64,000 nucleotides of DNA, taken from contig CAVSAR010000004.1 in NCBI GenBank assembly GCA_963726085.1, positions 124,001 to 188,000 on the forward strand. The letters are read 5' to 3'. The notes beneath the pieces are model-generated. The model searched no databases and had not been told where the DNA came from. It was given only the letters and a program-made list of their open reading frames with translations. The first letter of the stretch is position 1. The number at the start of each line of letters is the position of its first letter. The position numbers were made by a program, and so were the translations under genes. The stretch comes from ZC4RG30 sp963726085. Lineage in GTDB: Bacteria; Pseudomonadota; Gammaproteobacteria; Steroidobacterales; Steroidobacteraceae. Of this stretch, positions 9,190 to 18,145 are shown piece after piece.

Positions 9190-11199
9190 GTGAGCGACAC
9201 CGCGCCCGCGGCGGTGGACCCGCTGTTCCTGCTGCCGGTCCGCTACGAAGACCGCACGCGCATCACGCCCCTGGGCGCACTGCTGCCCGGCGCCCGCGCC
9301 GTGGTCGAAGGTGAAGTGCAACTGGCGGACATCGTCTTCCGGCGTCGCCGCACCCTGCTGGTGCGGATCTCTGACGGTTCCGGATTCCTCAACCTGCGCT
9401 TCTTCTATTTCTCGCGCGCGCAGGTGGCAAACCTCGCGCGCGGCACGCGCCTGCGCTGCACCGGCGAGGTCCGCCGCGGGCCGCAGGGGCTGGAGATGGT
9501 GCACCCGGAATACCGGCGCCTCGGCAACGAGGCCGAGCCGCTGGAAGACCGTCTCACGCCCATCTATCCGTTGACCGAAGGGGTCACGCAGGGTCGGCTG
9601 CGCGCCAGCGTGAATCGCGCGTTGCTGCGATTGGCCGCTAATCCCGCCGAGGACCTGCTGCCCCGGGACGTGGTGTCGCGCCTGCACCTGCCGCCGCTGA
9701 GCGAAGCGCTGGAGTTCATGCATCACCCGCCCGTGGGCACGTCCCTGGCCGTGCTGGCCGCAGGGCGCAATCCGGCGCAGCGCCGCCTGGCATTCGAGGA
9801 GCTGCTGGCGCACCAGCTTTCAATGCAGCAGCTCAAGCAGCGCATCCAGCGCGAGCCGGCCCCGGCGCTGCACGACCCGGAAAAACTCAGTGACCGCTTC
9901 GTCGCCAGCCTGCCCTTTGCGCTCACCGCCGCACAGCAGCGGGTGCTGGGCGAGGTGGCCGGCGACCTGCAGCGTGAGCTGCCGATGATGCGTCTGATCC
10001 AGGGCGATGTGGGATGCGGCAAGACCGTGCTTGCCGCTGCCGCCGCCGCGCGCGCCGTCGGCAGTGGCGGCCAGGCCGCGCTGATGGCGCCGACCGAGCT
10101 GCTGGCCGAACAACACTGGCGCACGCTGGACGGCTGGTTCCGGCCGCTGGGCATCACCGTGGCGCTGCTGTCGGGATCGCAGCCGGCGCGGACCCGGCGC
10201 AGCGGCATCGCCGCGGTGGCCAGTGGCGAAGTGCAGATCGCCGTGGGTACCCACGCGCTGTTCCAGGAGGGCGTCACGTTCCGGCGCCTGGCGGTGGTGA
10301 TCGTCGACGAACAACACCGCTTCGGCGTGCAGCAGCGCATGCAGCTCAAGGAAAAGGGCCGGCATGGCCAGCAGGTGCCGCACCAGCTGATCATGACGGC
10401 GACGCCGATTCCACGGACCCTGGCGATGACCGCGTACGCTGACCTCGACGTATCGGTGATCGACGAATTGCCGCCGGGCCGCGTCCCCATCCGCACCGTC
10501 GTGCTCGCGGCGGAGCGGCGTGCCGAAGTGGTCGAGCGCATCCACAGCGCGTGCCGCGCGGGCAGGCAGGCCTACTGGGTCTGCCCACTGATTGATGAAT
10601 CCGACGAACTGCGCGCGCAGGCCGCCGAGGAAACCGCCGCGTCGCTGGTGGCGGCACTGCCGGACGTGCGTATCGGCCTGGTGCACGGTCGCATGCCGCC
10701 GCGCGCCAAGGAAAAGGCCATGCATGACTTCAAGGCCGGGCGCACGCAATTGCTGGTGGCCACCACGGTCATCGAAGTGGGCGTTGACGTGCCCAACGCC
10801 AGCCTGATGGTGATCGAGAATGCGGAACGCATGGGCCTGGCGCAGCTGCACCAGTTGCGCGGCCGCGTCGGCCGTGGCTCGGCAGAGAGCAGCTGCGTGC
10901 TGCTGTACCAGTCACCGCTGTCGGAACTGGCCCGGGCGCGGCTGGCGGTGGTGCGCGACAGCAACGACGGCTTCGAGATCGCCAGCCGCGACCTGGAGTT
11001 GCGTGGACCCGGGGAGCTGCTGGGCACGCGGCAGACCGGCCTGGCGGAACTGCGCATTGCCGACCTGATCCGCGATGCCGATTTATTGCCACAGGTACGC
11101 TCGACTGCACAGCTGCTGCTGCGTGAGAATGCGGCCTGCATTGCGCCGTTGCGCGTGCGCTGGATCGGAGGCGCCGAGGAATATGGCCGGATCGGTTAG
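9190..11199 (+). CDS. recG: ATP-dependent DNA helicase RecG, short N-terminus
   Basis: 669 residues from a GTG. RecG remodels stalled forks and Holliday junctions. The wedge/OB domain (LPVRYEDRT; ISDGSGFLNLRFF), Walker A GDVGCGKT, DEQH box (VDEQHRFG), TATPIPRTLAM, and helicase C-terminal motifs (VATTVIEVGVDVPNAS; QLRGRVGRG; DLELRGPGELLGTRQTG) are all intact. What is missing is the usual first 25-30 residues with the LxGVG-type helix: only about 12 residues precede LFLLPVRYEDRT. All start choices upstream fall in ridA. The ATPase core is complete, so the gene is probably functional, but a deletion or mis-assembly at the 5' end is possible. Confidence 0.9.
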   Translation: MSDTAPAAVDPLFLLPVRYEDRTRITPLGALLPGARAVVEGEVQLADIVFRRRRTLLVRISDGSGFLNLRFFYFSRAQVANLARGTRLRCTGEVRRGPQGLEMVHPEYRRLGNEAEPLEDRLTPIYPLTEGVTQGRLRASVNRALLRLAANPAEDLLPRDVVSRLHLPPLSEALEFMHHPPVGTSLAVLAAGRNPAQRRLAFEELLAHQLSMQQLKQRIQREPAPALHDPEKLSDRFVASLPFALTAAQQRVLGEVAGDLQRELPMMRLIQGDVGCGKTVLAAAAAARAVGSGGQAALMAPTELLAEQHWRTLDGWFRPLGITVALLSGSQPARTRRSGIAAVASGEVQIAVGTHALFQEGVTFRRLAVVIVDEQHRFGVQQRMQLKEKGRHGQQVPHQLIMTATPIPRTLAMTAYADLDVSVIDELPPGRVPIRTVVLAAERRAEVVERIHSACRAGRQAYWVCPLIDESDELRAQAAEETAASLVAALPDVRIGLVHGRMPPRAKEKAMHDFKAGRTQLLVATTVIEVGVDVPNASLMVIENAERMGLAQLHQLRGRVGRGSAESSCVLLYQSPLSELARARLAVVRDSNDGFEIASRDLELRGPGELLGTRQTGLAELRIADLIRDADLLPQVRSTAQLLLRENAACIAPLRVRWIGGAEEYGRIG

Positions 11200-12085
11200 C
11201 GAGCGCCTGTATGCGGTGCCCGGCGCCCCGTGGCTGCGTCGTGCCTGGAACTACGCGCAGCTCATGCGCCTGGACCGCCCCATCGGCATCTTCCTGCTGC
11301 TGTGGCCGACCTTGTGGGCACTGTGGATAGCCAGCGGCGGCCTGCCGCCGCTGAAACTGGTCCTGGTATTCATTGCCGGCACCGTGGTAATGCGCTCGGC
11401 CGGGTGCGTGATAAATGACTTCGCCGATCGCGACATCGACCCCAAGGTCAAGCGCACCTGGCAACGGCCGCTGGCTGCCCGTCGCGTATCCCCCTACGAG
11501 GCACTGGGGCTGTTTGCGGTGCTGGTGCTGCTGGCGTTCTGGCTGGTCACGCGACTGGACCGGCACACGGTCAATTTCTCGTTCATTGGCGCGGCGCTGA
11601 CGGTTTCCTACCCCTTCATGAAGCGGGTGTTCCCGCTGCCGCAGTTCTATCTTGGCGCGGCCTTTGGCTGGGCCGTGCCAATGGCCTTCGTCGCGACCGT
11701 GGGCAGCGTGCCGAAAATCGGCTGGCTGCTGTTCATCGTCACGCTGCTGTGGGCCGGCGTCTACGACACGCTCTATGCCATGGTCGATCGCGACGATGAC
11801 CTCAAGCTGGGCGTGCAGTCCACGGCGGTGGCCTTCGGCGACATGGACCAGGTGCTGGTGGGCGCAATGCAGGCCATGGTGGTCATCGGCCTGCTTTTCG
11901 CCGGCCGCATGGGCAACCTGCACTGGCCTTTCTACTTGGCATTGCTGGCAGGGGCCGGATTGTTCGCGTGGCAGCAGTGGCTGATCCGCAGTCGCGACCG
12001 CGACGCCTGCTTCCAGGCTTTCCTCAACAACAACAAGTTCGGGCTGGTGGTATTCGCCGGCGTGTATTTGAGCCTGCAGCAGTGA
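11183..12085 (+). CDS. ubiA: 4-hydroxybenzoate polyprenyltransferase
   Basis: 300-residue integral membrane prenyltransferase, start ATG (MAGSVSERLYAVPG) overlapping the recG end by 17 bases. UbiA attaches the polyprenyl tail to 4-hydroxybenzoate in ubiquinone synthesis. The two Mg-diphosphate motifs are NDFADRDID (first aspartate-rich motif) and YDTLYAMVDRDDD (second). RLDRPIGIFLLLWPTLWAL marks the first helix, and eight or nine hydrophobic segments follow. The product serves the respiratory chain encoded nearby. Confidence 0.95.
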   Translation: MAGSVSERLYAVPGAPWLRRAWNYAQLMRLDRPIGIFLLLWPTLWALWIASGGLPPLKLVLVFIAGTVVMRSAGCVINDFADRDIDPKVKRTWQRPLAARRVSPYEALGLFAVLVLLAFWLVTRLDRHTVNFSFIGAALTVSYPFMKRVFPLPQFYLGAAFGWAVPMAFVATVGSVPKIGWLLFIVTLLWAGVYDTLYAMVDRDDDLKLGVQSTAVAFGDMDQVLVGAMQAMVVIGLLFAGRMGNLHWPFYLALLAGAGLFAWQQWLIRSRDRDACFQAFLNNNKFGLVVFAGVYLSLQQ

Positions 12086-12152
12086 CGGCCGGGGTCGTCG
12101 TTACTGCATGCGCATTGTTCCAGGGATCCCGGCGCGGGGCCGGCGCCTGGCA

Positions 12153-12176
12153 GGGGCGGTGGAGTGCCACCGCCCC
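12153..12176. repeat. perfect 10-bp hairpin downstream of ubiA
   Basis: GGGGCGGTGG and CCACCGCCCC flank a four-base AGTG loop, a perfect 10-bp GC-rich stem between ubiA (plus) and the convergent TonB receptor remnant (minus). No clear T-run follows on either strand, so it is only terminator-like. A second, weaker hairpin (GCCCGAC/GTCGGGC) lies at 12199-12220. Together they probably separate converging transcripts. Confidence 0.55.
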
Positions 12177-12272
12177 GTTACTTTACTTGCGCAAGGACGC
12201 CCGACCCTGGTGCGTCGGGCAATTGCCCAGCAGGCGAGCGCGCCGATGGCCGCGCCCGCCGACCGTATGGGC

Positions 12273-14288
12273 TCAGAAGTCCGCCTGCACCCCCAAGAAG
12301 TACCGACGCCCCAGCACATCGTAGTACTGCGGGTTGGTGACACCGACGGCATCGGTGGTCCCCGGTGTCTTGCCCACGACATTGGGATCGAAGTCGAACA
12401 GGTTGTCGACGCCGCCACGCAGCGAGATCACCTTGTTGATACGGTAGCTGCCGAAGACATCGATCATGTTGTAGCTGCTGGCGCCCTGCACCTTCGTGTT
12501 GGGGTTGGTGGCGGCAGACAGGTCGTTGATGCTCGGCAGGAAGCGGTGTCGCAGGCCCGCGCTCCATTCGCCCCTAGAGTACGTTGCCGTCGTGAAGGTC
12601 TTGTAATCGTACTGCCCGCCGCTGCGGAACGTACCCTTGCTTTCGATGAACGGGTCTGCGGGACTTACCTGGTCCCGGTAGTAGTCGAGGAAGTTGAGCA
12701 CCGAGTTTAGGTTCAGGTGGCCGTCGCCCAGCGGAATGTTCCAGTTGAACTGGACATCTATTCCGGACGTCTGGATGCCACCCAAGTTGAAGTACGGAGT
12801 ATCCACGGTCGCGCGATAGCCGTCCTGGTCGCGGCTGATGAGCTTGCAGTAACTGTTGTTGACGTCATAGGTCGGGTTGCTACCGTCATGGTTCAGGCAC
12901 TTGGAATAGACGCTATAGGGGTCAGTCGGGGCGATGGCATTCTTGATGTGCACCTGATACCAGTCGATGGACAGCGAGGCATTGGACATGACGCCTTCGA
13001 ACGGCGACGTCAGCACCAATCCCGCGGTCCAGGTCTGGGCCTCCTCGTTCTTCAGATTGGTATTGCCGGTGATGTTGGCAAGCTCCAGAGGGAAATTGAA
13101 CGGGAACGGCCCGACAATGTTGTTCGGGAAGTTCGGCCCCGTGTGCCACGGTGATTGATTGATGTCGCCCCGCGAACGGTTGATCAGATCGCTGCAAATC
13201 TTGATGACCTGCGTCCGGTTCACCGTATTGAGCGGGGTGTTGCCCCAGGCGTTGAGAGTGTTGGCCATGCACGGGTCGGCGCCCGCGAAGGGCACGACAC
13301 TGGTGGTAGCACCGGTAAACAGCTCCGCCACGTTGGGCGCGCGGTTGGCCAGCTGGTAACCGCCACGCAGGCGCACGTGGTCGACAATCGTCCAGTCGAT
13401 CAGGCCCTTGTAGGTCCAGATCCCGCCGGCCGTGTTGTAGTCGGAATAGCGTGCGCCGAGTTCGAGGTTAAACTGCTTGAGCGCCGGCAGGTCGTGAAAC
13501 ACCGGCACCAGCAGCTCGCCGTAAATCTCCTTCACGTTGGTGCTGCCCCCGGTGGCGGTGGTCGGGAACAGGCCGATGGGGTAGTTGGTGGACGGCCGGG
13601 TCAGCTGGTCGTCGGGCCGCCAGCGGTAGATGTCCTGTCGCCACGTCGCGCCCACTGCCGCGCCGACTTTGCCGGCCGGCAGCTCGAACACGTCGCCGGT
13701 GAAGTTGGCCTCGGCGATATCCTGCGTTATCTCCGTCAGTTGCTTCATGTTGCCGGCGATGGAGTTCTTGCAGTCCTGGGACGGGTCGAAGTACGTCATG
13801 ATCGGCAGACCTGTGGTGCACTTGAGCCCGAAGAACAGCGGTGGGCCGGAGGTCAGGTTCAGGTTCTTGCCAAAAATCGGCGCCGTCACGACGGACCGGT
13901 AGTTCTGCAACCCCGGAAAGCCACTCATCTCGGTCACCAGCGAAGTCCTGCCATGCGAGAAATAGGCCTCGTAGCTCCAGTTGGTTTCAAGCAGCTTGCC
14001 CTTTACCCCGCCCAGCACCTGGTACACGTCGGTGGAGTTCTGCGTGCTGCGCGGGCCTGCGAAATCCAGCGTTCTGGAAACTGTGTACGGCGCGGTCGGG
14101 TTGGGGCGGGAGGCCAGCAGCGTTGCCAGTTCCGCGGGGATCGCACGGCCGTCCAGCGGGATAGTGGCATTCCACTGCGAGGTCGCCGGGGCGTAGTTGA
14201 GCAGAGTATCCACTGTCATGCTGGACAGGTTGGCCTGCAGGAACGCGGTAACCTTGTCGTTCACGTCGAAGTGCGCATTGCCGAACAC
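12273..14288 (-). pseudogene. TonB-dependent receptor, N-terminal part missing
   Basis: About 671 residues of outer-membrane beta-barrel ending VLGRRYFLGVQADF, with the terminal Phe expected for barrel insertion. The retained part begins at ERYSVFGNAHFDVNDKVTAF, a phrase that normally sits well inside receptors of this class. Signal peptide, TonB box and plug domain, about 300 residues, are absent. In the same frame a stop lies about 110 bases upstream, and only 208 bases separate this gene from the oxygenase gene, so the missing part cannot be hidden in another frame. The frame opens at a GTG inside the barrel. Most likely a receptor remnant after deletion, or a collapsed assembly. Confidence 0.75.
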
Positions 14289-14496
14289 CGAGTACCGTTC
14301 CAGCGGTGGCGGGCAAGGTCCCGAGGCTGCCCCTGAGACAGGCAGCCGAAAAGGCCGCCATGACTTGGGCCGTCAGGATGCAAGGGGTGCGGCCAGCGCA
14401 AGAAGGGTTTTTGTTGCCAATGCAGCTATGCACCGGTATGCCGAGGTGGAAGTACCCACCGCGAGAGGATCATCGGCAACACAGGCCCGCGCTCCT

Positions 14497-15561
14497 TCAG
14501 CGCGTTGGGCGGTTGCGGATGAACTGCGTGACGATCCATTTTTCGCCGCGCGTGGTCGGGCGACCGGCATGCAGCATGCGCAGGTCCGGCTGCATGTCCG
14601 GCAGTGCGTTGACGAAATAGATCCCCTCGCCGGTCACTCCCTTGTGGCTGAACCCCAGCGTGGGAAAGGCGGTCTCGCCACCATCGTAGTCGTCGTTTAG
14701 GTACAGGATGAACGTGATCAGGCGCTGGCCATTGCGGGCGATTTCGCCGGCGTAGTCGTCCGTGGACTTGGGATCTACGAAGTCGTAGTGATTCGAGATC
14801 TGCTCCCCGGGGAAGTAGTGCAATTCGGTTGGCGCCTCGAAGTGTCGCAGCGGCATGCCGCAGGCAGCGGCCATGCGTTCCTGGACCAGCACGTGGATTA
14901 CCTCGACCGCATCGACGCCGAAGTTGGCGACGGTGTTATTGCGATGCGCGTAGACAATGTCCTGCCTGGCTACCGGATCATAGACACGCGCGGGCTCCAG
15001 CCGGCCGGCTGCCAGGCTGATCAGCACCTGACACACCTCGGGGGTCGCAAACCCCGGGAAGGTACTGACCCTGGGATCGTCGCTCAGTACGTTCGCCGGC
15101 GGACTGCAGCGCCACTTGCCAACGTCCACACCGGCCGCAAGATGCAGCCACGGCGCCTTATCGGGGCGGCTGCCTGACGCCGCCGCCAGCTCACGATCCG
15201 CGCACAGCGCCAGCAGCTGGCGCTGTGCCGGCAAATGATCCTGCTGGGCCGCCTTGGCCAGCCACTGCAGTGCCAGGCTCCAGTTTTGTGGGACATGCGC
15301 GCCCAGGGCCAGGATGGCCGCGCCGCGCGCGGCGGCAAATGCGCTGCCGCGTTCACTGGCATCGGCAAGCAATCGCCAGCCTTCGCTTGCAAGATGTGGC
15401 GCGCGGTCCCCGGTCAGCAGGCGCAACCCCAGCCGCGCCATGCACTGCAGGTCGCCGGCGCCTGTGCCGCGCGCCAGTTCGTTGATTGCCTCGTCATGGT
15501 TGCCAGCCGCGTCCCACTGCGCCGCCAGGTCCAGGTATTGCGTGGCAGGCGGCTGCGTCAC
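14497..15561 (-). CDS. Sel1-repeat protein with prolyl 4-hydroxylase-like 2OG-Fe(II) oxygenase domain
   Basis: 354 residues. The first 130 or so contain alanine-rich helical repeats of Sel1/TPR type (AGDLQCMARLGLRLLTGD; ALQWLAKAAQQDHLPAQRQL). The C-terminal 200 form a 2-oxoglutarate/Fe(II) oxygenase domain like prolyl 4-hydroxylase: HxD at H258-D260 (NHYDF), distal iron ligand H331 in MLHAGRPTTRGEKW, and 2OG-binding K341. The target residue and protein are unknown. It starts three bases after the ctaA stop, so it is probably the last intact gene of the oxidase-assembly operon. Confidence 0.82.
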   Translation of the reverse strand: MTQPPATQYLDLAAQWDAAGNHDEAINELARGTGAGDLQCMARLGLRLLTGDRAPHLASEGWRLLADASERGSAFAAARGAAILALGAHVPQNWSLALQWLAKAAQQDHLPAQRQLLALCADRELAAASGSRPDKAPWLHLAAGVDVGKWRCSPPANVLSDDPRVSTFPGFATPEVCQVLISLAAGRLEPARVYDPVARQDIVYAHRNNTVANFGVDAVEVIHVLVQERMAAACGMPLRHFEAPTELHYFPGEQISNHYDFVDPKSTDDYAGEIARNGQRLITFILYLNDDYDGGETAFPTLGFSHKGVTGEGIYFVNALPDMQPDLRMLHAGRPTTRGEKWIVTQFIRNRPTR

Positions 15562-15564
15562 TGC

Positions 15565-16599
15565 TCAGCCCAGCCGCAGCGAGCGATACAGCGCCAGCGT
15601 CGCCAGCAACAGCAGCGCGGCCCCGGCGTTGTGCGCCGTGGCCAGCAGCAGTGGAAAGCCGCGCAGCACCATCGAAATGCCGATGCACAACTGCAGCGAC
15701 AGCGCCGCCACGACTGCCCAGGCTGCGCGCCGGCTGGCGGATTGCCGGCGCAGGCGCAGGGTCAGGATGGCCGCCAGCAGCAGGCACAGCGTGGCCGCCA
15801 GGGCGCCAAGGCGATGCGTGAAGTGAATGGCCACGCGCGACGCACTGTCGAGCACCCCGCCCTCGTAGTTGATGCCCAGTCCGCGCCACACCACGAAGGC
15901 ATCACGAAAATCAGCCGCCGGCCACCACGAGGCCTGGCATTGGGGAAAATCCGGGCACGCCACGGCGGCGTAGTTGGTGCTGGTCCAGCCCCCGAGCAGG
16001 ATCTGCACGATCAGCGCCAACAACGCAATGGTGCACAGGCGGCGCAGACCCTGGGGTGCCGGCAGCAGCAACGCAGCGGCCGCATCACTGCGCACCGGAG
16101 TGCCCATGCCCGGCCACTGTCCGGCGGGGCGCCGCAACGACAGCCACAGCCACCACAGCAGTGACAGGGTGGTCAGACCAAAGGCCAGGTGCGCCGTGAC
16201 CACCAGGGGCTTCAGTAGCAATGTCACGGTCCACATCCCCAGCAGCCCCTGGAATATCACCAGTCCCACCAGCGCCAGCGGCAATGCCACCGGCACCTGC
16301 GCGTGCCGGCGCCAGCGCAGCGCCAGGGTCGCGATGGTCAGGATAATGAGGCCCAGCGTGGTTGCGCCGTAGCGATGGATCATCTCGCGCCAGGCCTTGC
16401 CCACCTGCAGCGGAGCCTGTGCGGTGCCGGCATCGGCAGCCGCCGCGCCGGCCGGGGTGACATGTCCGTAGCAGCCGGGCCAGTCCGGACAGCCCAATCC
16501 GGCATTCGAGAGGCGCACGTAAGCGCCGAACACCACCACGCAGAACGCCAGCAGCGTTCCCGCCAGTGCCAGTCGCCGTAACCAGTCGATGCGCGTCAT
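15565..16599 (-). CDS. ctaA: haem A synthase (COX15/CtaA)
   Basis: 344-residue membrane protein with about eight hydrophobic helices in two similar four-helix halves, as in CtaA. It oxidises the haem O methyl group to formyl to make haem A for cytochrome oxidase. Recognisable segments are GAYVRLSNAGLGCPDWPGCYG at the first helix exit (cysteine-bearing loop), the IHRYGATTLG histidine, VVTAHLAFGL, and IHFTHRLGAL in the second half. It belongs to the same leftward operon as SURF1; the haem O synthase cyoE is 12 kb away at 28.9 kb. Confidence 0.93.
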   Translation of the reverse strand: MTRIDWLRRLALAGTLLAFCVVVFGAYVRLSNAGLGCPDWPGCYGHVTPAGAAAADAGTAQAPLQVGKAWREMIHRYGATTLGLIILTIATLALRWRRHAQVPVALPLALVGLVIFQGLLGMWTVTLLLKPLVVTAHLAFGLTTLSLLWWLWLSLRRPAGQWPGMGTPVRSDAAAALLLPAPQGLRRLCTIALLALIVQILLGGWTSTNYAAVACPDFPQCQASWWPAADFRDAFVVWRGLGINYEGGVLDSASRVAIHFTHRLGALAATLCLLLAAILTLRLRRQSASRRAAWAVVAALSLQLCIGISMVLRGFPLLLATAHNAGAALLLLATLALYRSLRLG

Positions 16600-16614
16600 G
16601 GCCCTTAGCCCCGA

Positions 16615-17173
16615 CTAGCCTATCTGCGACAGCTTGAGCAGCTTGCGCAGGTCAGACAGCAGACCCGCGCGGATTCTGGCGAACGTCATAGCGCATCACC
16701 AGGTTGCCCAGGGGGTCGACCACGAACAGCGTGTGTTGCAGCTGCACCTTGGGCAGGACCGCCAGCAGCTCGGCCTTGTCGTCCGCAGCGCTGACGTCGA
16801 ACACCTTGATGCCATCGTGCTCGCGCTTGAGGTAAGCCACGTCGCAGCAGTGATCCGTCGCCAGCATCACGCGGCTCAGGCGCGTCATGTCCTTGTCCAG
16901 GGACAGGCGGGTCTGGCGCGCGAACACCAGCGCGGTGCGGCAGTCGCCGTCACAGGCGCCGTCGCCCACGTAGACCAGCGCCCAGTCGCCACGCAGTTTC
17001 TGTGCCCCTGCTGGCATGGGGCGCGCCGGGGAAATCAGCTCACCGTGGATGCTCTGCGAGGCAGGTCGCCAGCCCAAGCCATAGTAAAGGGCGAACGCGA
17101 CCGCCAGGGGCGCGAAGAACAGCGCCAGCAGCAACAGCAGGGTGCGGCGCTGGGGCCGCAGGGCATCACTCAT
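16615..17173 (-). CDS. SCO-like membrane-anchored thioredoxin-fold protein, 3' frameshift
   Basis: About 185 residues once a one-base shift is corrected. One N-terminal membrane helix (RTLLLLLALFFAPLAVAFALYY, shortened here) is followed by a thioredoxin-like domain with CDGDC (CxxxC, as in SCO copper chaperones), ATDHCCDV and HTLFVVDPLGNLVMRY. These fit a role in copper delivery or cytochrome oxidase assembly, supported by its place between SURF1 and ctaA. As read, the frame stops at 16652 after NPRGSAV. Removing one base of the CCC run at 16664-16666 gives NPRGLLSDLRKLLKLSQIG and a stop at 16615, the usual ending of this family. The start overlaps the SURF1 stop (ATGA). Confidence 0.8.
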
Positions 17174-17880
17174 GTCACTCTCTTGAGGTTCAATCCAACA
17201 AACAGGCCCAGCGCCAGCGCCGCGAACAACCACCACTGGAACGCATAACTGAAATTGCGGTCCGGGGAAATTCCCGGCGGCTGCCAGGCACGAAGATAAC
17301 CGGGCCCGGAATCGGCGTCCAAGAGCAGCACCGGGGGCAACAGCTTGGCGCCCAGTGCCGCTTCAATGTCCGCGTGCTCCGGGAAACTGGTCACTCGCGG
17401 CCAGGGACCGGCGCGTGCCGGCGCCTGCCGCCCGGCGGCCATGCCCGGCACAGGCAAGGTGGATAACCGGCCCGTCACGCGCGCGACTGCGGCGGACTCA
17501 AACGCAATATCCGGCAACCGGTCGCGGTAGCCGGAGAACGGCAGCCAGCCGCGATTGACCAGCAGGCCGCTGCCATCAGCCAGACGCAGTACCGCCAACA
17601 CCTCGTAGCCGGGCTGCCCGTCATGGGAAATGTTGTCGAGCAATATCTGGTGCGCGGCATCGAACTGGCCGGTGACGCGCACGCGTGTGTACGCGGGCAG
17701 TTGCGCCAGGCTGGCGGCATTGGCCTCGATGGCCGGCACGTCGCCGCGGGCGAATTGCCGCCACACCTCGGCGCGATGTTCGCCCCGATGCCACTGCCAG
17801 ATGCCCAGCGCGATGAACCCCGGCACTGCTGCTGCCGTGAGGAGGAGGAAGTACCAGCGGGGAGCGAAGCGCAGGGCCAA
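17170..17880 (-). CDS. SURF1 family cytochrome oxidase assembly protein
   Basis: 236 residues with one membrane helix at each end (WYFLLLTAAAVPGFIALGIWQW, in part, and FQWWLFAALALGLFVGLNL) enclosing a periplasmic domain. SURF1 hallmarks are GIWQWHRGEHR, VNRGWLP and YAFQWWLFA. SURF1/Shy1 proteins help insert haem A into subunit I of aa3 oxidases. The best start is TTG with AGGTAG six bases before it. It diverges from a small plus-strand gene across 42 bases and is followed by the SCO-like gene with a four-base overlap. Confidence 0.92.
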   Translation of the reverse strand: MALRFAPRWYFLLLTAAAVPGFIALGIWQWHRGEHRAEVWRQFARGDVPAIEANAASLAQLPAYTRVRVTGQFDAAHQILLDNISHDGQPGYEVLAVLRLADGSGLLVNRGWLPFSGYRDRLPDIAFESAAVARVTGRLSTLPVPGMAAGRQAPARAGPWPRVTSFPEHADIEAALGAKLLPPVLLLDADSGPGYLRAWQPPGISPDRNFSYAFQWWLFAALALGLFVGLNLKRVT

Positions 17881-17910
17881 TTTGCTACCTGTCGGGCGGT
17901 GCCCGACGCC

Positions 17911-17923
17911 TATAATCCGGATA
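17911..17923 (+). promoter_or_regulatory. TATAAT box directly before the DUF2909-type gene
   Basis: A consensus TATAAT at 17911-17916 ends six bases before the ATG at 17923. Transcription would then start at or beside the start codon, giving a leaderless mRNA; no Shine-Dalgarno sequence is present. A -35 hexamer is not obvious (TTGCTA at 17882 is 23 bases away), so the box could be coincidental. Confidence 0.45.
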
Positions 17924-18132
17924 TGGATCTCGCAAGATTGCTCATCATCGCCGTGCTGGCGGCCATCATCTTCAGCCTCGGCTCGGCCCTGTTCCAGCTG
18001 TCCCGCGGCAAGGGCAATTCGCAGAAGATGCTGCGCGCCCTGACCTGGCGCATCGGGCTGTCAGTAGCACTGTTCCTGGTGCTGCTGATCGGGTGGCGGA
18101 TGGGTTACATCCGCCCCCACGGCCTGCAATAG
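17923..18132 (+). CDS. twin-transmembrane small protein (DUF2909-like)
   Basis: 69 residues with two hydrophobic helices (LLIIAVLAAIIFSLGSALFQL and LSVALFLVLLIGWRMGYI, roughly residues 6-26 and 47-64) joined by a basic loop RGKGNSQKMLRALTWR. This matches small twin-TM proteins regularly found between the cytochrome oxidase subunit III gene and SURF1 in gammaproteobacteria. Function is unknown; context suggests an oxidase assembly or accessory role. It lies opposite to the flanking oxidase genes, with its own apparent promoter. Confidence 0.82.
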   Translation: MDLARLLIIAVLAAIIFSLGSALFQLSRGKGNSQKMLRALTWRIGLSVALFLVLLIGWRMGYIRPHGLQ

Positions 18133-18145
18133 CCGCGCTCGAAGG

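Noticed and set aside
12153..12176. Strong terminator after ubiA
   Set aside because: The hairpin is perfect but no T-run follows on either strand, so I list it as a repeat only.
14370..14470. Possible lost signal peptide (LATKTLLALAAPLAS) for the truncated TonB receptor
   Set aside because: It is in the receptor frame but ends in a stop and leaves no room for the plug domain; the hydrophobic stretch is short and probably chance.
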